64,000 nt of DNA from Methylovorus glucosotrophus (lineage in GTDB: Bacteria; Pseudomonadota; Gammaproteobacteria; Burkholderiales; Methylophilaceae): assembly GCF_009858335.1 (NCBI RefSeq), contig NZ_VMSE01000001.1, positions 1,302,001 through 1,366,000 on the forward strand, read 5' to 3'. Positions within the stretch are counted from its first letter, which is position 1, and each line of letters starts with the position of its first letter. Positions 57,174 to 64,000 of this stretch are shown piece after piece. The notes beneath the pieces are model-generated. The model did not search any database. It saw only the letters and a list, made by a program, of their open reading frames with translations, and was not told the DNA's origin. Both the position numbers and the translations under genes were made by a program.

Positions 57174-58078
57174 GCGTAGTCTCCGCTCATGATTTCGCGT
57201 AGTTTGAAGAGGAATGGCCCCAGCTTGCCACCGTAATTACCGGCAGAAATGCGCTTGATGCCATTGGCGGCACCCAGCTCACAGGCTGCGGCGATCCCTA
57301 CCTTCATAGCCTTGTTGATGTCGTCGGCGGTCAGGCCGTCAATCACGATTTCCATTACTGACTCAATTTCCGGTGAAAGCTCGGTCTTGGTAATGCCTTT
57401 CAGCGTCGGGCAGAAAGCGTCGTTGGTGGAGGCAATCAGTGTCTTGTACTTGGAACCGACCTTGGAGCCCGAGCGCACCACGCCACCAGGGAAAGGCATG
57501 ATGACGTTCGGGATTTTTTTCATGGCTTCAATCGCCGCTTCGCAGGCAGCCAGGGCCTGTGGTTGCGATTCGGCCAGAATCAGGAAGTTGCCACCGCCCA
57601 CGGCACGTACCATGCCGGTGGTTTCTTCGGTCATGAATTCACCATCCATCACTGGCACGCGCCAGTAGCGTTTGCCGCCAAAGACCTTGGAGGTCTGGAA
57701 TCCATCGCCAAAGAAGCGCAGGTTTTTGCCGAGGTTGATGCGGTCGCCGCCTTCCAGGCCGGAGAATGCCGCCGCCGTGGGGCAGGTCAGTACACATTGC
57801 CCCATGCGGGTTTCCAGCTGCTTCATCAGCACAGCGCTCCCCATGGCAAACATCAGGACGGAGACGCCTGGGCGGCCATCCGGCGTTTCTTCCGGCGTGA
57901 GCTCGCGCTCAATGCCGGCTTCCACGCCACAGGCAATCACCGAGGTGGCAAAACCGGTCATGGCTTGTGCGGCGTTGTATGCCCATTTCAGATTCTGGGC
58001 GGTGATGATGACGCGAGTGCCGCGCATACCGAAGGCTTCGGCGAAGGTATCGTCTATCGATACTCCATTGATAATCAT
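57170..58078 (-). CDS. fhcD: Formylmethanofuran-H4MPT formyltransferase
   Basis: A 302-residue enzyme transferring the formyl group between H4MPT and methanofuran (Ftr/FhcD). The N-terminal MIINGVSIDDTFAEAFGMRGTRVIIT and the EFMTEETTGMVRAVGGGNF segment are characteristic. I start at 58078, where the ATG overlaps the fhcA stop (ATGA); an upstream in-frame ATG lies in fhcA. It overlaps fhcC by 4 bp, so fhcA, fhcD and fhcC are tightly coupled. Confidence 0.96.
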   Translation of the reverse strand: MIINGVSIDDTFAEAFGMRGTRVIITAQNLKWAYNAAQAMTGFATSVIACGVEAGIERELTPEETPDGRPGVSVLMFAMGSAVLMKQLETRMGQCVLTCPTAAAFSGLEGGDRINLGKNLRFFGDGFQTSKVFGGKRYWRVPVMDGEFMTEETTGMVRAVGGGNFLILAESQPQALAACEAAIEAMKKIPNVIMPFPGGVVRSGSKVGSKYKTLIASTNDAFCPTLKGITKTELSPEIESVMEIVIDGLTADDINKAMKVGIAAACELGAANGIKRISAGNYGGKLGPFLFKLREIMSGDYA

Positions 58079-59754
58079 GCAGTTTTCTCCCGTCTGCCCT
58101 TGCATTCCTGAACGATGACGCGGCTATGGCCGCCTTCGCTGATTTCATCGGCCGACACTTTGAAGTGTTCCATATTCATGGTGTGGTAAGTGTCGAAATA
58201 CTTTTTCAGGTCTTTTTCGATACCGGCACGATCAAATTCCGGCTTCACTGTGTGCGTGCTGCCCCAGGTGACCTTGACCACTTCACCATTGCGCACCACC
58301 AGTTCGCCATCCTTGAACACATAGTCTGGCTTGGCAAACATGGCCTCGCGGTCGGGGTTGTCGGTGTAGACGGTAATGTCGGCACCGGCACCCACGCCCA
58401 GATGGCCGCGATCATGCAGGCCGACCAGGCGCGCAGCGCCGGCACGGGTCATGATGGCGATTTCATACAGGCTGTATTCGCGCTCAATGCTGTTCAAGGT
58501 GCTCATGGCTTGCGCATCCAGGTTCAGCTTGGTGAACATGTCATTGCGGAAGCTCTTGTCCATCAGCAGCTTGATCAAGTGTGGATAGCTGGTAAACGGC
58601 GCGCCATTCGGGTGGTCGGTCGTCAGGAAAATGCGCCATGGATCTTCGGTCAGCAGGAAGATTTCTAGGCCGATTGCCCATTGCAGGGCATTCACGAAAT
58701 TCTGATCCTTGTATTTGAATGGCACCACACCGCAGCCTGCATCGCACTCAATGTCCATGATCACCGACTTCTTGGGGCTGGCATGGCTGGCATTTGCAAA
58801 CTGGCGCATATTGTCGCCAGAGGCGGTGACGGTCTGGCCAAACAGAATCTGGCCGACGTCAGCAGAGACGTTCTTGTGTTTGTTCAGTGCTTCAGCAATC
58901 GCGGCCGCGCCGGACGAAAACTTGCGATCGCCTTCGGTGCCGTAGCTGTGGAACTGGATGTGTGTAAGGTGCACTGGGAAGCCTTCCACAGCGCCCATGG
59001 TCTTGAGCGTGGTTTCGACGTTGCCAGGTACGCCCAGGTTGTTGCCATGCACATGCAATGGATGAGGCACGCCAAGCTCATGCACGGCGCGGCTCAGGGC
59101 CTTGAGCACTTCACGCGGGGAGATCTGATAGTGGGCATGTTGCTCATCCAGATCCAGCGCACGCTGATTGAACTTGAAGGCGCTGATGCCGCCGGGATTC
59201 ACGACCTTGATGCCAATCGCCTGGCTGGCGTGCATGATCCACGCCACGTAATCGTTGATGGCATTCTGGTCCTGTTTGGCCGCCAGCATGCGCAGGAAGA
59301 AGTCATCGCTGCCTATCATGGCGTAGCCGCCCTTGTCGATGATGGGCGTGTCGCACATTTCAAGGTGGGACTGACGTGCATTGACGGGTAACAGGGCGGG
59401 CTCGAAACCGGCGGTGTAGCCCATTTCGGCATAACGATAGCCGGTGGTCAGGGTGGAAGGTGCCGCATGGCCACAGCCTGAACGGCAGAATTCGGTATGC
59501 ACGGTGGGGTCAATACGGTGATCTTCGGGCAACATGGTGCGGGCGATATTCACCTTGCCGCCGCCGATGTGCGTATGCATGTCAATGGCGCCTGCCATGA
59601 CCACCTTGCCGCGCAAATCGTATTCCTGACTCACGGGTTCGCCATCTCTTGGGCGTTCCACAATGCGGCCGTCACGCACATAAATGTCCATGACCTTGCC
59701 ATCAATCTGATGTGCGGGGTCGTAGACCGTGCCTCCGGTAAGTTTAATCAACAT
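58075..59754 (-). CDS. fhcA: Formyltransferase/hydrolase complex subunit A
   Basis: A 559-residue amidohydrolase-fold protein that hydrolyses formyl-methanofuran to formate in methylotrophs. The metal-binding H60-x-H62 lies in AGAIDMHTHIGGGKVN; further histidines that should complete the binuclear site are in PLHVHGNNLG and VHLTHIQFHSYG, with the aspartate in LTTDHPNGAPF. Length is as in other FhcA proteins. The gene is 26 bp after fhcB and overlaps fhcD by 4 bp. Confidence 0.95.
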   Translation of the reverse strand: MLIKLTGGTVYDPAHQIDGKVMDIYVRDGRIVERPRDGEPVSQEYDLRGKVVMAGAIDMHTHIGGGKVNIARTMLPEDHRIDPTVHTEFCRSGCGHAAPSTLTTGYRYAEMGYTAGFEPALLPVNARQSHLEMCDTPIIDKGGYAMIGSDDFFLRMLAAKQDQNAINDYVAWIMHASQAIGIKVVNPGGISAFKFNQRALDLDEQHAHYQISPREVLKALSRAVHELGVPHPLHVHGNNLGVPGNVETTLKTMGAVEGFPVHLTHIQFHSYGTEGDRKFSSGAAAIAEALNKHKNVSADVGQILFGQTVTASGDNMRQFANASHASPKKSVIMDIECDAGCGVVPFKYKDQNFVNALQWAIGLEIFLLTEDPWRIFLTTDHPNGAPFTSYPHLIKLLMDKSFRNDMFTKLNLDAQAMSTLNSIEREYSLYEIAIMTRAGAARLVGLHDRGHLGVGAGADITVYTDNPDREAMFAKPDYVFKDGELVVRNGEVVKVTWGSTHTVKPEFDRAGIEKDLKKYFDTYHTMNMEHFKVSADEISEGGHSRVIVQECKGRREKTA

Positions 59755-59780
59755 AGCGTATTCCTTAAGTCAGATGCGGC

Positions 59781-61079
59781 CTAGAGGCCGGCTTCGATAG
59801 CGGAGAGAACGTCGCCCAGGGTGGGCAGGTCGGTCGCACGCAATTGTTTGAGTGGCAGTGCCACCGAGCTGTCGCTGCGGAATTGAACGCCTTTGGTTTC
59901 AATGCCGGGTACCGCGACCGGGATAAAGACATCCGGCTCGGTTTCAAGCTCCAGATTGGGATGGCCGATCACGATATTGGGAATCTTGCTTGCAGGTGGC
60001 AGGCGTGCCGGATTGAAGCTGCTGATCCATACCATGGCATCTACCTGACCTTCAGCCAGCAGGCGGTCAGTAGCATAGTGATGCGGTTCGTAATCCGGGT
60101 AGTCATTGCGGTAGGACATGCGGAATGGGTAGCCGCTGATCCAGGAACTGGTGTTGTATGCGCCGACATCGCCTTCGCTGCCACTCAGTGGAAGACCGGA
60201 AGAGCGGGTCGTGGCATTCAGTTTGTCGACTATGCCGACGATGTTCTGGATAGCCAGTTCGGCATGCGGAAAGTCGAGGGCGCTGGCGGTCCAGGCGACC
60301 ACGCTGTATTTGGCGGCCTGCAAGCGCTCGGCCAGTTTGGCAAGATCACTTACCTGTATGCCGGCCACTTCGGTGGCGATGACTTTTTTGCCCAGCAGAA
60401 TGGCGCGCAACACGCCCAGCACTTCGGGCAATTGCGCTACATCACAGGGCAGTACCGTGGGCTGTACGCCTTTGGGCGATACGCCATGGCTGGTATCGAG
60501 GTCGCGACCACCGAGATAAACCACTTCGCGGCTGGAGGTGTCCTGGCCAAACATGGTTTCCGGATTCCAGATGTTGCGTTCAAAAAATCGCGAGAAATAG
60601 CTGACGATATCGGTGCCGACCACGAGCAGCAGGTCTACCCGGTTTTTCACTTCGGTCAGTGTGGTGATCTGCCAGCCCGAGTTCTGCATCACCAGCAGAT
60701 TGCGCATCGAGCTTTTGCCATTCATATGGTCTATGGTCGCGCCTGATTTCTCGGCCAGATTCATCACGGCACGCATGCCTTGAATGTCCGTGCCCAGACC
60801 GCTCAGCAATGGATGCTTGGCTCCGCCCAGGATTTCGGTGGCTTTGGCAATGGCGGCTTGCAGGTCGCTGGGCTTGCCTGCAATGCGGGGCTGGGTTGTT
60901 TTTGGGGTGTACTGGAAGAACTTGACGCCCTTGGCACATGGGTTTTTGATGACTTTCAGTGCACCATCTGCATGTCGTTCCACGCTGAGATCGTCGCAGA
61001 GCAGGCCGCAGGCGGGACAGGTGACGGCTTCAATGGTACCGGGGCTGGATAGATCGATTGCTTGAGAGAGATGCTCCAT
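59781..61079 (-). CDS. fhcB: Formyltransferase/hydrolase complex subunit B
   Basis: A 432-residue protein related to the molybdopterin-containing subunit of formylmethanofuran dehydrogenase. It has the N-terminal iron-sulfur motif C21-x2-C24-x3-C28 and C48 (TCPACGLLCDD, NPCAKG), and a molybdopterin-oxidoreductase fold (WTASALDFPHAE). Methylotroph FhcB proteins lack the catalytic Mo/W site and are thought to be structural. First gene of the operon fhcB-A-D-C. Confidence 0.93.
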   Translation of the reverse strand: MEHLSQAIDLSSPGTIEAVTCPACGLLCDDLSVERHADGALKVIKNPCAKGVKFFQYTPKTTQPRIAGKPSDLQAAIAKATEILGGAKHPLLSGLGTDIQGMRAVMNLAEKSGATIDHMNGKSSMRNLLVMQNSGWQITTLTEVKNRVDLLLVVGTDIVSYFSRFFERNIWNPETMFGQDTSSREVVYLGGRDLDTSHGVSPKGVQPTVLPCDVAQLPEVLGVLRAILLGKKVIATEVAGIQVSDLAKLAERLQAAKYSVVAWTASALDFPHAELAIQNIVGIVDKLNATTRSSGLPLSGSEGDVGAYNTSSWISGYPFRMSYRNDYPDYEPHHYATDRLLAEGQVDAMVWISSFNPARLPPASKIPNIVIGHPNLELETEPDVFIPVAVPGIETKGVQFRSDSSVALPLKQLRATDLPTLGDVLSAIEAGL

Positions 61080-61432
61080 GCGAAACCTTATCGTGTAAGC
61101 GGGTACCGGAGTGCCCTAATGATGATTTCCCTGTTATTTTTTAGTGTGCGCTCGGGAGTAACGGCTGCGCATCTATTGAATCTCGGCTGAATCACGGCCT
61201 TAAGCGGCCTTGACCCTGCTAACTGCAAGGATTATGCAGCTTAACAAAAGCCAGCGTCAAGATTGAGTTTGCATGGGATTGCGCGTGCTTTGGCTGCCTG
61301 ATCGGGATTAATTCTCATCTACACCATCATGTGGTCTCGCAGGGTGGTAGAGATTGTCTTTTTCGGGATATAAAAAACGGCCATGCTGGGCTACAATAAG
61401 CCGCTTTTGCAGCCCCCAACAAGCGATCAACG
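61080..61432. promoter_or_regulatory. Divergent promoter region of fhcBADC and beta-RFAP synthase
   Basis: This 353-bp gap has no plausible gene on either strand. It must hold the promoters for both directions. On the plus strand TACAAT at 61392-61397, 35 bp before the beta-RFAP synthase start, is a candidate -10, without a good -35. A small inverted repeat GGCC-TTAAGC-GGCC lies near 61196-61209. I see no clear operator or riboswitch-like fold. Confidence 0.5.
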
Positions 61433-62443
61433 ATGTCTAGCGGTTACACCCATCCCTCACTCAACACGCCCTCTGGCCTTGCCAGTGTGCATGTAAAAAC
61501 CTCTGCCAGATTGCACATGGGGTTTTTTGATCTGAATGGGGACCTGGGTCGTCGCTTTGGCAGTCTGGGCGTCTCGCTGGATAAACCATGCACAGCGCTG
61601 ACGGCGTATCCCGCTGCCACCATCACAGCAGAGGGGCCCGGTGCCAAGCGGGCATTGAAAACCGCACAGCGTATCGCCGATGCCCTCAATCTACAGGCCG
61701 GTGTGCGCATCGTGCTTTCTGAAGCTATTCCCGAACATGCCGGGCTGGGGTCCGGGACCCAGATGTCTCTGGCAGTAGGTACTGCCATTAGCCGACTGTA
61801 TGGCCTCAATCTCAGTTTGCGCGATATTGCTATCCTCACGGCGCGTGGGGCCCGCTCGGGTATCGGTCTTGGTACATTTGCCACAGGCGGCGTGATCGTG
61901 GATGGTGGCCGTAGCAGCGAGACCGATGTGCCACCGGTGATTGCCCATGCGGACTTTCCTGATCAATGGCGCCTTCTGTTGATATTTGACCATGGGCGTA
62001 CCGGTGTGCATGGCAGCCAGGAAGTCGACGCATTCCGCGAGCTGCCTCAATTTCCGGCGCAGAGTGCGGCCGAACTTTGCCGCTACGTGCTGATGCAGGC
62101 CTTGCCAGCGCTGGCCGAGCATGATTTGTCCGCCTTTGGCCGCGCCATACGTGAGCTGCAGGAGCGTACCGGGGATCATTTTGCGCCAGCCCAGGGTGGC
62201 CGTTATGCCAGCCCCAGAGTGGCGGAAATACTGGATTTTCTGGCGGGGCAGGGTGTGCCATGCCTGGGACAAAGTTCCTGGGGGCCTACAGGTTTTGCAG
62301 TTTTTGCCGATGTTGAAGATGCGGAGCGTATGCTGGAAGCGTTACAATCCAGATATACTGATGAGCAAGGCATTGAATTCCTGCTGTGCAAGGGCGGCAA
62401 TGCTGGCGCTGAAATTAGCGTAGTTCAGGAACTCCTGGCCTAA
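61433..62443 (+). CDS. Beta-ribofuranosylaminobenzene 5'-phosphate synthase
   Basis: A 336-residue GHMP-kinase-fold enzyme that joins 4-hydroxy- or 4-aminobenzoate with PRPP at the first committed step of methanopterin synthesis. The N-terminal VKTSARLHMGFFDLNGDLGRRFGS and the GHMP glycine loop PEHAGLGSGTQMS (about 99-111) are the family signatures. Its presence marks H4MPT synthesis in the host. It is divergent from fhcB, with a weak ribosome-binding site before the ATG. Confidence 0.94.
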   Translation: MSSGYTHPSLNTPSGLASVHVKTSARLHMGFFDLNGDLGRRFGSLGVSLDKPCTALTAYPAATITAEGPGAKRALKTAQRIADALNLQAGVRIVLSEAIPEHAGLGSGTQMSLAVGTAISRLYGLNLSLRDIAILTARGARSGIGLGTFATGGVIVDGGRSSETDVPPVIAHADFPDQWRLLLIFDHGRTGVHGSQEVDAFRELPQFPAQSAAELCRYVLMQALPALAEHDLSAFGRAIRELQERTGDHFAPAQGGRYASPRVAEILDFLAGQGVPCLGQSSWGPTGFAVFADVEDAERMLEALQSRYTDEQGIEFLLCKGGNAGAEISVVQELLA

Positions 62444-62556
62444 AAACAATTAATGAATTTTTATGCGAGTAGTGCAGTTTCAAGTAGTTATGCAGTGAGC
62501 GGGCTGGAAACAGCCTGAAATTTAAAAACAGAACCACCTTTGCGAGGGCAAGCGAC

Positions 62557-63468
62557 ATGGAAGGGACCAAAGTGGAAAAGCCGTACGTATTACATTTTAT
62601 TACACCAGCTAAAAATGCCAGCCCGTTTGACGTCAATATGGCGTATGACGCTGGTTACGATGCCATCGCGCAATATACCAATGTACAACTGAGTGAAGTG
62701 ACCGGCCTCGTGCAGGATGCCATTTTCTCGCGTGGCCCTCGTGGCGTATGGCGCACCGGCATGCTGATCGGTGGCCGTGATGTTGACCTGGCCATGGATA
62801 TGCTGGAAACAGCCAAGAAGTCCATGGTGCCACCATTCGAAATTTCCGTATTTGCCGATCCTTCCGGCGCATTTACGACCTCCGCTGCCATGATGGCACG
62901 CGTTGAGCAGCTGCTGACCAAGTATTACGGCGGTACGCTGCAAGGCCGCAAGGTCAGCATTTTCGGCGCAACCGGCCCAGTGGGTGGTTGTACCGCCGTG
63001 ATTGCATCCAAGTACGGTGCAACTGTTGAAATGGTCGCTCACCGCGCGCTGTCCGATGTAGTGGAAAAAGCCGAAGCCTATAACAAGCGTTACGGTACCA
63101 ATATCCAGTGCGTGGATGGCAGCACCGATGAGCTGAAGACCAAGATTCTGGCTACCAGCGATGTTGCCCTGTGCTGTGCCGCTGCTGGCGTGCGCGTGCT
63201 GACCATTGAGCAGATGAAGACTTCCAAGACGCTGAAGGTTGTGGCTGACGTGAACGCCGTTCCACCTACCGGTGCTGAAGGCGTGGGCGTGATGGCCGAC
63301 GGTGTGCTGATCGAAGGTACTGAAATCTACGGTATCGGCGCCTTGGCGATCGGTAATATCAAATACCAAACCCAGCAACGTCTGTTCAAGAAAATGCTGG
63401 AAGGTCAGAGCCATGTGTACATCGATTTCATTACCGCCTTTGAACTGGCGCGTAAAGATCTCGTATAG
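62557..63468 (+). CDS. mtdB: NAD(P)-dependent methylene-H4MPT dehydrogenase
   Basis: A 303-residue enzyme oxidising methylene-H4MPT to methenyl-H4MPT in formaldehyde oxidation. The Rossmann glycine loop is FGATGPVGGCTAVIA (about 136-150), with KPYVLHFITPAKNASPFDVNMAYDAGYD at the N-terminus shortened here to its key part ASPFDVNMAYDAGYD. It starts at 62557 with a GCGAGGG ribosome-binding site and lies 113 bp after the beta-RFAP synthase gene. Whether it uses NAD, NADP or both cannot be read from the sequence. Confidence 0.95.
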   Translation: MEGTKVEKPYVLHFITPAKNASPFDVNMAYDAGYDAIAQYTNVQLSEVTGLVQDAIFSRGPRGVWRTGMLIGGRDVDLAMDMLETAKKSMVPPFEISVFADPSGAFTTSAAMMARVEQLLTKYYGGTLQGRKVSIFGATGPVGGCTAVIASKYGATVEMVAHRALSDVVEKAEAYNKRYGTNIQCVDGSTDELKTKILATSDVALCCAAAGVRVLTIEQMKTSKTLKVVADVNAVPPTGAEGVGVMADGVLIEGTEIYGIGALAIGNIKYQTQQRLFKKMLEGQSHVYIDFITAFELARKDLV

Positions 63469-64000
63469 GTAGCTCTGAAACACCAGATTGCCATAGTGGC
63501 GGCGATTGCCCGCCCTTATGTCGCAGCAGCATCGGCAGCGGGGTATCACGTACTCGCTGCCGATGTTTTTGGTGATGAGGACACGCGAGCAGCCAGTGCC
63601 GCCTTGCTGGTGTTGCCTTATCGCGATGGTGGGTTTACCGAGGATGCGATACGCCATACCTTGATCCCGGCGCTGTCTTTGTATCAGGTTCCGTATCTGT
63701 TGTACGGCAGTGGCTTTGAAACCAACCCATCCTTGCTCGACCTGCTTTCCCCGCATATCACCATACTGGGGAATACCTCATCCACTATTTCACGCTGCAA
63801 GTCTCCCCGGGATTTTTACGCCAGCTGTCTTGCCCTCGATATCCCTGTTCCTGATACCCGGTTTGCGCTTGAGTCACTTATCGATGAGCCGCTGGATGCA
63901 TGGTTATGCAAGCGCGCAGGGCACGCAGGTGGCATGCATGTCATGCCTGTCGCTGCTGGCATGCCTGAACCTGAAGCGGATGTCTATTTTCAACGCAAGA
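63469..64000 (+). CDS. ATP-grasp protein of the H4MPT cluster, N-terminal part
   Basis: An open frame runs from directly after the mtdB stop to the window end (at least ~175 residues). The N-terminus IAIVAAIARPYVAAASAAGY, the aspartate in VLAADVFGDEDTR, the SSTISRCKSPRDFYASCL segment and the CKRAGHAGGMHV segment fit ATP-grasp proteins found beside H4MPT genes in methylotrophs, thought to act in cofactor synthesis. There is no ATG, GTG or TTG upstream of the first beta strand; the candidates are CTG at 63475, with AGGT 4 bases before it, or GTG at 63496, which would cut the strand. The C-terminal part and active site are outside the window. Confidence 0.75.

Noticed and set aside
1..64000. tRNA, rRNA, CRISPR arrays, insertion sequences or prophage genes
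   Set aside because: None seen: no cloverleaf-like gaps, no repeat-spacer pattern, no transposase or integrase frames.

Overview
The window is chromosomal DNA from a methylotrophic betaproteobacterium, most likely of the family Methylophilaceae (Methylobacillus/Methylovorus type). Three things point there. It carries the fhc genes of tetrahydromethanopterin (H4MPT)-linked formaldehyde oxidation next to beta-RFAP synthase and mtdB. It carries a complete pqqABCDE operon. Its housekeeping order (leuCDB-asd-fimV-truA-trpFBA-accD-folC-SPOR-cvpA-purF-metZ and gyrA-serC-pheA-hisC) is typical of betaproteobacteria. I found no insertion sequence, prophage, CRISPR array, tRNA or rRNA gene. Coding density is high and composition looks even throughout.

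Layout. 1-948: end of a NarL-type two-component system. 953-4541: an unknown lipoprotein, a DMT-type permease overlapping a Rieske oxygenase, and a tiny membrane peptide coupled to a PuuD-like membrane protein. 4608-9651: arginine synthesis genes (argD, argF, argG) with a small membrane protein, ppnP, a DinB-family protein and yajQ. 9747-28329: leucine, aspartate-semialdehyde, fimV, tryptophan, fatty acid, folate, purine and methionine genes, with an entericidin-like lipoprotein inside the leu operon and a SAM-II-type riboswitch plus terminator in front of metZ. 28434-37404: a peroxiredoxin, then gyrA-serC-pheA-(diguanylate cyclase)-hisC-aroF. 37450-41091: pqqABCDE with two strong hairpins between pqqA and pqqB. 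41136-44756: MFS exporter, recQ and a ferredoxin. 44868-52136: a sulfate-assimilation operon (permease, sulfite reductase, DUF934, APS reductase, cysD, cysN) divergent from cysB. 52141-56221: DUF302-like, HerA-like ATPase, DUF4124, YigZ and OmpA-like lipoprotein genes. 56367-64000: fhcBADC on the minus strand, divergent from beta-RFAP synthase, mtdB and a truncated ATP-grasp gene.

How it fits together. PQQ is the cofactor of periplasmic methanol dehydrogenase, which makes formaldehyde. MtdB and the Fhc complex oxidise formaldehyde carbon bound to H4MPT towards formate, and beta-RFAP synthase makes the pterin. The sulfur operon has ATP sulfurylase and an iron-sulfur type CysH but no APS kinase, so sulfate reduction probably goes straight from APS to sulfite. 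The most notable regulatory element is the riboswitch before metZ, for which an antiterminator/terminator switch can be read from the sequence. Other points of interest are the ATP-grasp gene without a normal start codon directly after mtdB, the 7-11-7 inverted repeat in the cys divergent promoter, and the diguanylate cyclase inserted in the serC-pheA-hisC cluster.
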